Source of the DNA: Suillus spraguei
Taxonomy: Eukaryota; Basidiomycota; Agaricomycetes; Boletales; Suillaceae
NCBI GenBank assembly: GCA_016800925.1
Contig: JABCPU010000256.1
Span: 33,344-97,343, forward strand
Length of the DNA stretch: 64,000 nucleotides
Reading direction: 5' to 3'
Part shown: one piece after another, positions 36,014-47,005 of the stretch
Position numbering within the stretch: position 1 is the stretch's first letter
Layout of the letters: every line of letters begins with the position of its first letter
Notes under the pieces: generated by a model
The model's input: the letters and a program-made list of their open reading frames with translations, nothing else
Told to the model about the DNA's origin: nothing
The model's database searches: none
Program-made: the position numbers and the translations under genes

Positions 36014-39000
36014 CTATAATATTTCTATGGAGCTGACATCTATATTGTCGATGGAAGCCATGTCTTTGACTTGTGCAATAATGTTATGGTCCGACGCGAT
36101 TCTCCTGTATTCTCCCACACGCTCCTGCGCTAGCAAAAATGCACAGAAAGGCTGTCCAAGGTAAACCATCATTCGCATCGCTCGTGAGTGATGCTCCTCT
36201 TCTACAGACGGACCACCAACAAACTCGTCAGAGCCGTCTGACCGAAACCCGGGCTCGGAAAATTCCCCTACGCTATCCGCATCGTCTGCAAAGTCAAGCT
36301 CCTCCAGGAGACGACGATCCCATGGACGGACAAGAAAGAACGTTTGTCGAATGGGCCTTGCGCGCGAGAACTGGATTAGCGGTTTGCCGGTGGTGATAAG
36401 CAAGTCTTGAAGCCCATCTGCTTTGACTCCATATGTGAGACGAGTCTCCGGGTCTGGACCATGCCTTTGTCTGACTTCCGTGATACGGAATGAGATGCAA
36501 GGCAGATGCAGTCTGCGGTTCGCGAAGCGAGGAGCGCTCATGCTCTTCAGCAGGTCATAGACTTTCGAAGCTAAGTCTACAGCCACAATATTGTATCGCA
36601 GCGAAGAGACCTTTGCCTGGATTTCATCTTCAGACAAAGATGGTGGGGCGTATGGTGGGGCGGCGTATGAGGTAATGTCTGCAGGAAGACAACTATTGAA
36701 CTCGGACGATTGTCCGACCCAATTGAGAGCAGTAATGTCGCCCGACCGAGCAACAATCTCCTGCAGGAGACGCCCAAGCGCATTTGCCTTCTTCTCGCCA
36801 TAATCCACAGGCAGACGGACGTCGAAGACACCAAACAACGAGTATGCTATGTCTTCCTGGACAGTTGTAACACGATTCGACGCCCATTGAAGTCTCTCTC
36901 GTACGCTACTCATCCCTGGTGAGAAGTCAACGAGAGCCTGTCGATCAATGCCAGTCGCAACCTCTAACTCCTCCATTATTGCAGTCGACTTTTTGTGGTT
37001 AGGAGAGCTATCATTGAGATATGGGGTCCAGTCCTTTTGATAAAATATGAGGACTTTGGAAGCAAGGAATTCCTGAAAGGTCCATCCTCGTCTGTTCCAC
37101 TCACTCATCCCCAGAGCGCCAGACCTGGATGAAGGCAGAACATCCGAAAGGTAGACAATCGTAAGCGCCGAGTGTTGGTACCAGACGAACATGGAGTTGA
37201 GCGATTGTTGTAGCTCGACATTGCTGCTCTTGTCGATGCAACATGTATCGCTCCATGCCCAGCGGTAACCCAAATCACGGGCAATTTCGCAGAACTTCCG
37301 CAGCTTCACGATTCCACTGATAGAATTCAGCTCGTATACAAAATTTCCCTGGATATTCTGCAGCAGCGGCTCCTTCCCTTCCCATCTATGAGATAACATG
37401 ACACAACGGAAGTAAGCTGCCACCGCCTTTGTGATGTGTTCCATTTGAAGGTCTGCGCGCTTCATAGACCACGATAGCCAAAGCTCATTGTGCTCTGCAC
37501 TCATTTTGAAGGCGCTTATTTGCGCTTCACGGTCACATAAGAACCCAGTGACAGTGTTGAGTAGACGAAGCGGGGCGGTATCGAGTTGTTGGTCAATGGC
37601 CCTTCGAATAATACATTCTGATTCAGATGGACTAGCATACTGCTTGCGAAGATCTGAGAGGGGGATTGAACATTCGAACAATTGTGCTACTGAAGGCTTA
37701 CTTTGCATTTCTGCATCGTGAGCATCTTCCAATTTAGCGAACATTATTCGGAAGGCCGCGATAGCTTCATCGTAGCGTTGTGCGCCTTGAAGCGCTGCTA
37801 GCTTTAACTTGTATCCAATATGAGACGAAGGTTGAGTTGAATGACCTTTGTATACAAAAGTCAGCATTTGGTTAAAAACGTCCTGAATAAGTGTCATCGC
37901 ACCTTTTGCGCATCAAGAAGCGCTTCCGTCCATAGCATTTTCCCTAACCTTGCCTGACTACGATTTGCGAAGACAGCATCGGATGCAGAACTTACGTCGA
38001 TCATCGCTGAGTATAAGTTAATAGCACTATCATAATTACCTGCAGCGAAAGCAACATCTCCGTCAGCAAGGCAAAGCGCGCTGCATTCTTCCTTGAAAGC
38101 TGAGTGAGATGCGTATGAGGAATGCTGCCTGCATGGAATTATGAACTTCAGACTTGCCGTTGGACCAGTCCAGGCAGCTGGCCTTTGTATTGTTGTCAAT
38201 CTTATCCATCATGTCTCGGTATGAATTCAGGGCCTCTACAAGCCTGCCTGCCTGACGGAGCGCATCGCATCGTTTCTGGTGTGCATGTTTCCACAAAGAC
38301 TTCAGGTCCCATCCGAAGAGCTGCGCAAAAGCATGAGTTCAACATGACAAGCGCGGTAGAACGAATTATATCAACGCACTACCACCAAGTCCTCACATAC
38401 AGGATGAATGACCGATGTAGATGAGAGACCACTGGACTCGATAGCAGCAGTGAAGTGGTCTGCAGCGTGGTTGTGAAGGGCGCCTTTCACGGCATTCATA
38501 CCGAGTTGAACACGCAGATAGGCCTGATGTGCGATCAGCATCAACGCACGAACGTCGGGGTGATCAAGAACCTGATACTCACTTCCACGACACGACATGC
38601 AAGTGAGTCGTGATTCGGACACACTGCAGCAAGGTCTTGCACAAATGTGATCGAGTCCTCGTGTTCGTTTGCATTAAAAATAGCAATGGCCTGGAAATCA
38701 AGAGTTCAAATATGGATTACGCTAGAGAAAGTCTAAATGTTGCCTTGATCAAGAGAAACATAATTTTTGAATCTTCGTTCGCGAACGTGGACGCCAGGTC
38801 AAATGCTATTCTCGCGTCCCAGGCGCGACCCCGTCCGTATAGGGCTATACCCTTGGAGATATACCCTGTCAACGATGGCCGAATGCTGATGGACTATGTT
38901 ACGGAGAGAGGTCGGCCTTTCATCAGATAACGAATCAGTCCATCTCACCTTGATTGCATCCTGAAGTGCATGTTCCCAATCCTGTTTTCGTGCCATAATG

Positions 39001-39129
39001 AATGAGCGGTTGGCATATGAGACGTAGTTATTGGAAATCAGTATTGATATCTCGTGTAAATAGCTGTTCAGCGGTAGACAGATCTCCCGCGATGCATGCA
39101 TTACGGGCGGTCGCTTTGATAGAGAGTAT
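36014..39129 (-). CDS. TPR-HET protein (heterokaryon-incompatibility domain), probably disrupted
   Basis: Member of the basidiomycete family with N-terminal TPR repeats and a C-terminal HET domain. HET domains mediate non-self recognition and cell death in other fungi; the role here is unknown. TPR exons upstream of 37,850 read, for example, SYANRSFIMARKQDWEHAL, YLRVQLGMNAVKGAL, RCDALRQAGRLVEALNSY and VFANRSQARLGKMLW. The HET core is in the last long exon: VMLSHRWEGKEPLL (about 37,400), WAWSDTCCID, WYQHSALTIVYLSDV and RGWTFQEFLA. Two introns start with GC (38,691-38,743 and 38,100-38,157). Two one-base problems break the frame relative to the family: an extra base near 39,036 and a missing base near 37,830. 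So it is a recent pseudogene, or the sequence has errors. The true start is not found. Confidence 0.7.
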
Positions 39130-39252
39130 CTATAGTATAAAGCACGCTCGAATTGCGTTATTAGAGTCACGGATTGACACGTACCTTGGAATCAGAGACT
39201 TGAGTCTTGAGATAAAATTAGGGGTTAATGTAGAAGAAGGCGAAGGGGGAAT

Positions 39253-40485
39253 TCAGCGCCAACTTACGTCGTTTGTCACCTTATTGTTTGGAGTCTCCTT
39301 TGGCAAGGCCCACTTAGGTGGGATGAAGTGATAAAGGGGCAGGAAAGCAACAGAAGAGTAGCGAAATAAAAATAGAGGCAGAAAAATCAAGAATAACAAA
39401 ATGGCTTCATTTATGTAAGAAGCACCTTCCTCCTGCAAAGCATCCTTGGGGTTTACTGCCCACTTTGTGACCGAGTTATTGTCAATGTAATAACTTCCAC
39501 TGAGGATGTATTTGCTGTCTACGGAGAAAGTGAGGGATGCCGATGATTGCTGGAAGATGGCAACTGGTTGTCGACCTGACAGCTGCCAGAGACGGATGTT
39601 ATCAGATGCACCGGAAGCAACAAGTGTACCATTAGGATTAATGGCGAGAGCATTAATATAGTCAGTGTGGCCCGTGGTCCAGGGATCACCGACCCGCTGC
39701 CAGGTCCGCGTATCCCACTCCTGTATGGTGTAATCAAGGCCTGCTAAAAGAAGGCGCGTGCCGTCGGGCGTCCACGCGGTGTACGTTGTATAAACCTCCA
39801 ACTTTGTGACGCATTCTCTTGTGCTTGAATTATAAATTTCGACCTTGTCTGCTGTGATAGTAGCAAGAAGTTCGCCAGACGGCGAATACCGAACATGGGT
39901 GACGTAATCACCAAAGTGGATTGGATTTCCTAGCAGCTGCCAGGTTTTGGTACACCACAGCTTCACTGTTTTGTCTGTTGAACTTGTAGTCACCACCATT
40001 CCATCGGGAGAAATGTCCAGCGATAATATCCGACTCGGTTTGAATATCCAACTCGCCTTGGATTCGGAGTACCAGTCGGCTTCGTGGAGGCAAGTGAGTT
40101 TTTCACCGGTTTCTCCATGCCAGGCGATGAGATTTCCATTGCCATCACCGCTTACTATTAATTGTCCATCTCGTGATACCGCCAATCCTGCCACCAGATA
40201 AATGTGCCCCTCCATCTTCTTCAACATAACACCTTTCTTCAAGTCCCATAGACGAAGCGTCGTGTCGAACGAGCCCGTAACCATTCGTCGTCTATCGGGG
40301 AAAACTACGACTTCTCTTACGCGTTCTTCATGACCTTGAAACTCTTGCACGGGCGCGGTGCTTAGAATTACCCCCGACATTTTACTGGAGGCTGATGGTG
40401 CTAAGCACGGTCGAGGTGGTCTGGAGGATTGTGAGCGTCTTTCTCTAAGCTGTGAAGGTGCGTGCATTGCGGGTTTTATGCTCAA
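39253..40485 (-). CDS. WD40-repeat protein with C-terminal hydrophobic tail
   Basis: Single-exon ORF of 410 aa with about seven WD40 blades, for example VVFPDRRRMVTGSFDTTLRL-WDL, VSRDGQLIVSGDGNGNLIAW, ISPDGMVVTTSSTDKTVKLW, WTPDGTRLLLAGLDYTIQEW and INPNGTLVASGASDNIRLW. It presumably folds as a beta-propeller scaffold. After the propeller comes a strongly hydrophobic segment (AILLFLIFLPLFLF), a possible membrane anchor, then a basic tail. The start could be M1 or the second Met at 40,380 (MSGVILST), which begins just before the first blade. The 3' end lies close to the first TPR exon of the upstream-positioned HET gene on the same strand. Function not assignable from sequence. Confidence 0.75.
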   Translation of the reverse strand: MSIKPAMHAPSQLRERRSQSSRPPRPCLAPSASSKMSGVILSTAPVQEFQGHEERVREVVVFPDRRRMVTGSFDTTLRLWDLKKGVMLKKMEGHIYLVAGLAVSRDGQLIVSGDGNGNLIAWHGETGEKLTCLHEADWYSESKASWIFKPSRILSLDISPDGMVVTTSSTDKTVKLWCTKTWQLLGNPIHFGDYVTHVRYSPSGELLATITADKVEIYNSSTRECVTKLEVYTTYTAWTPDGTRLLLAGLDYTIQEWDTRTWQRVGDPWTTGHTDYINALAINPNGTLVASGASDNIRLWQLSGRQPVAIFQQSSASLTFSVDSKYILSGSYYIDNNSVTKWAVNPKDALQEEGASYINEAILLFLIFLPLFLFRYSSVAFLPLYHFIPPKWALPKETPNNKVTNDVSWR

Positions 40486-43090
40486 TTACCGCATTTGCCT
40501 CGTGTTTCCATAGACGCTCAAGACACGAGGTAGTTCGCCATCATGACCGTTGCAGCAAGAGTGCTTCGGTAGCAACGCAAAATAGTCGTCAATTTTACTT
40601 ACCTTGGTGGGCTCTCACCACAGCCGATGCTATGCGAACCATACATTAAATTAAGTTGTCGAATAACTATCATCACGAGTACCCCGAGAACGCTATCTAC
40701 TATGAAACGCATGGACCCAATCATCGAACCACCAGGAACCAAGTGAGTCTCACAACTTTCAAGCGGTCTTTCGTGGTACAGTAACTTTCTCTGCTTCATG
40801 CTCTCGCCTCAAATACAATCTAGGAGCCGCGTGATTGATCTTGAAAATCAATGTGCAGCTATGGCTATGAGTTCTTAACCACTACATACCATACCATCTT
40901 CATCGTGAGTGTCAATTGATGGATTTTCTGTGTCTCGGATCCAGAACGATGGGGTCCACAAAAGCATCCCACCGCCCGTATACACGTCCGTGGCTATCGT
41001 ACTTGATAAAGGGCTCAATCATTTTCGAAATATCAGGCTAGTATTAAACGGATCACTTTCCATTCCTTGAAGAGAGTAAATAAGTACACGTTTACAACAA
41101 AAACTTTGCCTAGACTCATGTCTCCTTGAAATTCACTGCGCCACACCAAATAACTAAATAAGCGAAACTGAGAATCTTGACTATGTGAGCCTCGAGCTTT
41201 GTGTCGTCCTTGTCGTCTTTCTGTTTGCCCTTCTTGTGGCCGTTGAACTTCCCATCCTCAAATAGAGCGCATGCACTGTTCGAGTTCAAAGGAAGAATGG
41301 CCTTGTTTCCACTCCTGGTCCTGGACGTAGGCTTGCAAGCTGCAATAACAATTGTTGTTATGCATGTAGGCCCTAGCGACCTCATTATGCAGAATAAAGG
41401 AATCTATCAACGCGGGAACTTTTTTCTCAATCTCTCACACACAGTGCATCTCCAATGATCGGTCACACACCATAAGACCGTCCCAACTCGCCAAGGCCTC
41501 AAGGCCTACCGCCTTACCTTTGTACTCCTTTCCTTTTACTATCTTGTATCATTTCTGCTCCCCACTTTTTCTTTCTTCGGTTTGTTGATACTCTCTTCAT
41601 TATACTTGACTTTCATCACAGTCTAGCAAGACTTTCAAGTTGTGAACGAACTCGCGAGCGCCGAGCACACCCCCGTGTTCTCCAATGTGATGATTGTCCC
41701 CCACATAATGAATTACAGGTAGTACTCGCATATCCCTTGTTTTATGATCTATGATACCGTGACTATCTGGAGCACTAACCGGACATATTTTTGGTGCAAT
41801 CTGTTCCTGGTTACACTCCTCTCTCTCACTTCACAGTAAGTCTTGTTTTCGGTGCGGCTCTTACGCACCTGCTGTATTCGTTTTACTTGATGGCATAGGC
41901 GTATTGACGTCGTGACCATGTGGTATTCTCGTGCTCATATTGAGAGTTCGCTATACAAACACTGTAGCGTGTTCCGTCGCTCTCTATCTTATTGTCCAGC
42001 CGCTCTATTCTTTGTGGAGTCGATCCTTTTCTCGCGGTTAAATGAAGAGTCTCGTTGGTTTTCTTATTCAGAAGCAATATATGAGGAGAATCCGGGCTCC
42101 AGGGCCGGTACTTTGCGCTAGTGCTAAAACTTTGCAATGTGCACGTTCGGAGGTCCGCGTCAAGGGTGGTTGCATCTAAACTATTCTGGATCATTTCGCC
42201 CATCTACGTTGTGAGCTTTCTGCCTTCTCGTACCATCATATATTAGGTCGTCTAATTGTTCAACTCCCGTCTGGCTGCCCAAGAAAATGTAGCATGTTGC
42301 TTGCTGCAGAGGTGGATCACATACGGAGTGGAGGTTGTGGTGTCCCGTGCTTTGTGTGCCTCTCCCCTTTAATCTTTGGCTTCTATTGATGATAATGCTA
42401 CCACCGCACGATTGGTTGCTGCCTTCTCTGTCCTTTGGGTACCCGCGCCTCTGGATGAGCTTCCTCGCCACCTCGAAAGAGCCGTGAAGATGTCCGCTTA
42501 TCCATATTCAGTTTGGCTCGCCGTCACGGTCATCACACACTCTACAGTTCCAGTGCCCATCAAAAGTCATGCAATAGCCAGCTCACCTTGTCCGTCAATG
42601 TGCTCTTCATCTATCTTCCATTGGCTCTCATGTTTGTGTGACATATGACTGGCACACTTGCCTTTCTTGATTTCTTCCTCTTTGTCTGACAGTGCCCTAT
42701 ACTCGCAAGTGAATTCGGGCCGTCCATTGTCAATGTATATTGAATTAGTCAGGCGAGTCGGGGCTTGGCGTTCACGCCGCTACGATGACCTATTAAGATA
42801 TGATTACCGGTATCACTTTTATACGTATTCGATGATCCGTTTCTTTTACATACGCAATCACTCCTCGTTACACGCTTCATGCACGTTCACCTTTGATTCT
42901 CAGTCTCAATGACCGTACTATTCCTTTCCACTCGAATAGTTTTTTGTTCTAAGACTGAGGTGAGTCCTCTTATCTGCGGTTCTATATACATTTTTCTGAC
43001 TGTTACCCTACCCAGTCCTTCTTCCGTTCCTAGTCAGAATCTCTTCATTCGCAAGATATATCTAGCACGACTGCTACCATCATAACCAGC
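40486..43090. other. 2.6-kb region without a supported gene
   Basis: Many short ORFs, none recognised. A 40-codon open stretch on the minus strand near 41,030-40,910 (DISKMIEPFIKYDSHGRVYG) has a protein-like look but no flanking exons that I can phase. The remainder is CT-rich and may include decayed membrane-protein exons, which I cannot demonstrate. Confidence 0.35.
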
Positions 43091-44500
43091 ATGATCACAG
43101 TCTCAGATAATCACGCTTTGTGGCCGACCATCAATTTATATCGTCGTTACAGTTATTTTGTAGGTGAGGGTAACTGGATATTGAAACTGATATCATCTCA
43201 ATCTAATCCTAACTGCGCTTTGCAGTTGCCGCCTTTGTTGTACTACTCTGTGATTGGGGTGAGCGTGATAATATCAAGGAATTGCTGATAGCTTACATGT
43301 ATTTTCAGCGCTTACATTCGGACAAGCAATATGTTAATGCTACGACCGGACCAGCCATCTCACTAATAATATTTGATTTTATAGGTCGAACTGGTCTGGG
43401 TGAGTAGAGGCTCATTTCAAAGAACGAACACACGTGAACACGTTTAATTCCAGAGGCAAAGCTGGTCCCTAATGACATTCCTGTGTCTTGGCGTGCGTAG
43501 CTTTTTTGTCGCGGTTGTCGTGCCGTGTCGACTTCAAAGTGTCTTAGGTACACTACCTTGGAATCTTATATGCCGCTTATGTTCGGAAGTCTAAACAATT
43601 GCTGTTGTGCTAATCATGTATCTCTCATAATCAGCCTGGGCGTGCTGGGTATGTCTCCTTAGTATAATTACTGCCTTTACTGCTTCTGACCAACGGCATA
43701 CAGATAGCGCTCCGACGATCTCACTGACAGATACAGTGAGTCTTCTGCACCGATGCTTGCCACTCCGCTCCAATTAACCATGAAACCCTGTAGGAGTGTG
43801 TGCGATTCTTTAACAGCTTTGTGGTTCACTGATGACTGCCACACTATCCTTTCACAGATGTGAGTCTTTCGGAGTGTATGCTACCCGAGGCTTGTATGCT
43901 ACCTGATGCTGGTCGCTAACTAGATTCATCAGGCCTTATTTTGTACGTCGTACGAGATTGGACAGGTTATTTGACATTTGCAATGCTGTGGGGTGAGCTC
44001 TGCACTTGTGAGAAGTAATATTGGCTTGACTGAAACATGCGCAAGTCATCATCATCGCTCGGTTGTATGCCATGTATCAGGAATCTAGAAAGATCCTGAT
44101 AACTCTTATTGTCACCTTCCTGGCTGTCAGCATTTTCAATGGAGCGAACACCGTGAGCATGACAATACATACGTCAGGAGGTACGTTCAATTGTGGATGA
44201 AAACATGTGCATGGGACTCATTGATACCAGAGGCACTCGTTCTCTCCGGCACCTATCAGTGTTCGATTGGCTATCCGGAATATTTGTTTTCGATAGGGCC
44301 ACATTTTTCTGAAAACTCAGACTTATAATGGCTTGCTTCAGCTCTTGCAGTTGGTGCAGATGTTTGTGCTAGGACCTCGCCTGATCCTTAGCATTCGAGA
44401 ATATCACGCTAGGCTCATGGCCGATCACGATGCGATAAATGATATGGTTTCAATCGCTCTCCAGGAGCGTGTGCGTATATCAACTGGCAATGGTGTATAA
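43091..44500 (+). pseudogene. DUF6533-type seven-helix membrane protein, internally truncated
   Basis: Pieces match the Agaricomycete integral membrane family with a DUF6533 N-terminus; function unknown. Exons: 43,091-43,163, 43,226-43,258, 43,309-43,325, 43,385-43,399 and 43,454-43,547, giving FVVAAFVVLLCDWALTFGQ then VELVW then RQSWSLMTFLCLGVRS. Later come SAPTISLTDT (about 43,700), ILYVVRDWTGYLTFAMLW (about 43,940), IIIARLYAMYQESRKILI (about 44,045), LVLSGTYQCSIGYPE (about 44,235), and the C-terminus FVLGPRLILSIREYHARL...GNGV ending at 44,500. The stretch between SIGYPE and FVLGPRL, which normally encodes two or three helices, is missing, and the frame closes there with a stop. One intron (43,326) starts with GC and one exon is only 15 nt. 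Confidence 0.6.
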
Positions 44501-45079
44501 GCACGGGAGATGCTCAGTGGGGCTAATAGTTGTCTATCATCACAGACTACGAGGAGAATTCGGTTTTATGCAGTTCCACTTTAGTTTTAGTATTGATTCG
44601 AGATTTTGGGACGACGGGACAAAGGATGCTGGCAAGAGTGACTATCATCATGATCATTGAACGGGCAATGACGTACTTAGGTAGCGAAACACAGTATGCA
44701 GTATAGTTGAATAACTAAAGATAATCATACACCTATTCGCTTCCCGTGTTTCCAAGGCCGCCGTCTTGATGATAGACACTTCTTTTGATAGAGTAAGGGG
44801 ACCCGCACGTTAGGTCAACCAAGAGCCTCATAAATGCGACAAAAACACACTTATAGCATACATTGCCACAGGTCAAAAAGTACTTTGCCGTGAAGCTTCG
44901 TGATGGGGCGGAGCTTGGAGAATATGAGGCTGTAGAGTATGCATTCTGTGAGTTCTGTGGGCCGTGGCACTGTGGTGTAAGGCTGAGGTCGAGTTCGGCA
45001 GGGAATTGTGAACGAAACGAGAGAGAGATAAGAGATGAGTGTTAGCAATAACGGATAGAGGCAAGTCGTAGGTAGATAC
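44501..45079. other. Intergenic region before the palindrome
   Basis: No recognisable gene; short ORFs on both strands look like chance. Confidence 0.4.
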
Positions 45080-45122
45080 AGACTTTTCGAGGCAAGTGAC
45101 CGTCACTTGCCTCGAAAAGTCT
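45080..45122. repeat. Perfect 21-bp inverted repeat with a one-base centre
   Basis: Arms 45,080-45,100 and 45,102-45,122 are exact reverse complements (AGACTTTTCGAGG... meeting GTGAC-C-GTCAC). It lies at the left edge of the transposon-rich region, about 125 bp before a TATA box. Could be a transposon end, a protein-binding site, or a scar of fold-back repair. Confidence 0.9.
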
Positions 45123-45248
45123 AGTGTGACAGGACAGGATATTTTATCGGGGTTAAACTTGTTTAACCAAGTTGAATCGATTCGCGACGCTAGTGGATAT
45201 CTAAGCCTTATGACTCAGCGTCATCTCTAGAGGCCCCTCTTTCATTCA

Positions 45249-45256
45249 TATATAAA
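45249..45256 (+). promoter_or_regulatory. TATA box before the gag-like ORF
   Basis: TATATAAA lies 148 bases before the ATG at 45,397 and directly before a strong stem-loop. Confidence 0.5.
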
Positions 45257-45296
45257 GTGTCTAACTGACGTGCCCCTTTCGGCACGTCGCACACTT
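45255..45296 (+). other. Two-step stem-loop just after the TATA box
   Basis: AAGTGT (45,255-45,260) pairs with ACACTT (45,291-45,296). Inside, GACGTGCC (45,267-45,274) pairs with GGCACGTC (45,281-45,288) around a 6-base loop CCTTTC. If transcription starts about 30 bases after the TATA box, only the 3' part would be in RNA, so a DNA-level role is equally possible. Confidence 0.6.
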
Positions 45297-45396
45297 GTCC
45301 CAAAAGCACCTCCGCTTGTGCACCATCTGCACCTTTCAATTTTTAGTGATTAATTGAATTTAACACATCATAAATTCGGTCATACTTCCAAGTCAT

Positions 45397-46497
45397 ATGT
45401 TAGATCCTAGTTCATCAAACAATAATGCCACCGATACATCGCAAACGCAACCATCACTTAAGGGACCTGGGATGCGAGGGTCTTCAGTTGAAACCGACAC
45501 TGATGGAGCGCATCTACCCCAACAAGAAATGGCAAAGAGATGCCTTGATGTCGTCAGAGATTTTAGAGCTTCCAAAGGGACAAAGTTTGAGGCCTCATAT
45601 GTTATCTCCTCAATTATCAAGGAAAGTTTACCCCTCGGATCAGATGAAAATCCCATTACAGTCGTGGCCATCTATCTTGCCATGCTCCACAAATGGGAAT
45701 CAGAGCAAGATCGTGCCAATCAAAGAGGAACAGGAGTATCAAGAGAACAATGTTTGGTTGAACCAACACTGTTCTCAAGGTTCGAAGAAGAGTCTCCTGC
45801 AGAGATTAGGAGTCGACACGTTAGCATCAAGCCAGGAGAACCTGCTCGCAAGCGAGCAAAGCTCGACTTCACCTGTCTTGAACTCAAACCATCAACTCTT
45901 GAAGAACCCTCCAAGCCCTTATCATCACATCTTAAACTCACCATCCAGATCCTTCAGAACTGGTTGCAAGATCAGAAACAAGCTAAACTCAAACTCATGT
46001 ACCATGAAAGGAGCCCAGAATTCCATGAATCCAGCTGGGCAGACATTGTTGCTGGATGAAGCATCAACCTCGATGCTATCCACACTATCATCACCACCTC
46101 ACATGCCATTGATAAACATAAGGAGATCATCGGAGATGTTGAACTCACCTACGGAGTATCAGAAATGGCCACAAAAAAGATTGCTACACAAGGGCAATGG
46201 AATGCAGCATGGAACAGGGCTACACGAGCCCTTAAGTTCGCATTCCCATTCAGGCAAACCGAACTTAATGCCTATTCCGAAAACATTAATGAGCAATTCG
46301 AACAACAATTGGAGAGTTACCATGGACGAGTCCTCAGATATGACAAATCAGTCAGATTTAGAGTCGGAAATACTCGAAGATACAAATGTTTCAAAGATAT
46401 CTACAGCTCTCACTTCTCTGCCAGTGGAAGATTGCATTATGACTCAGCAGATTCTAACAAGCCGGCAGGAGGAGGATGCGAGTCATTTGTCAGATGA
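45397..46497 (+). pseudogene. Gag-like ORF with one in-frame stop (transposon remnant)
   Basis: Two ORFs in the same frame, 45,397-46,059 and 46,165-46,497, are separated by a single TGA (46,057-46,059) in an otherwise open frame. The second half has WNAAWNRATRALKFAFPFRQ, ELNAYSENI and YDKSVRFRVG. This resembles the conserved W--A----AI-FA-PHR--EL--Y and YD-AVR-RV motifs in ORF1 proteins of Agaricomycete retroelements. The upstream part is Ser/Pro/Lys-rich, as expected for such a protein. No reverse transcriptase follows; the Ty3-type element begins 0.5 kb downstream. A second frame (45,425-46,702) is open for 425 codons across the same DNA. Confidence 0.5.
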
Positions 46498-47005
46498 GAA
46501 CCTTGTTGCAAATGGAATAATGGAGAGTGCTCACGCAGCACAACCACTTGCCAATATGCCCATGTCTGCAATATTGAACAAGACAGACGAGTGTGTGGAT
46601 GCTGTCATGTCAAATCAAAACATAATGAAGATACCTGTTACAATCGTATGTGCCCCTATTCATTTTCTCTTTGCTTCCTTACTTGTATATCATGTCACAT
46701 GACTCTGATTCATATGCTCAACGCATCTGTACTATAGTTGCCTTCCTTATTTGGATATGCACTTACTTTCTCACGCCTCTCTTGGTCCATGCGCACATAT
46801 TGGTCTATTTAAGCACGTTGTACTTGTAGTAGATTCTTTACTTTAATCTTACTGGGTTTTACCTGGAATCTCCTTCACTTAGGTCTCCAACCTAAGTCGT
46901 CTTGAATCGTCTCTAAGTCTAAGCACTCCTTAGCCTTAGTCTCTATTCTTGTAGAACCTCTTAGACTTGTCTTTGAGGCCGAACCCTTGATCATACTCGG
47001 AACGC
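46498..47005. other. Sequence between gag-like remnant and 5' LTR
   Basis: AT- and CT-rich, no gene. The stretch about 46,830-47,005 has a dense run of short repeated motifs (ACCTAAGTCGTCTT, CTCTAAGTCTAAG, CTCTTAGACTTG) and could be the LTR or tail of the disrupted gag-like element, but no second copy is in the window to prove this. Confidence 0.35.

Noticed and set aside
40905..41035. Minus-strand protein-like stretch DISKMIEPFIKYDSHGRVYG
   Set aside because: Only about 40 codons, no recognisable family and no phaseable neighbouring exons.
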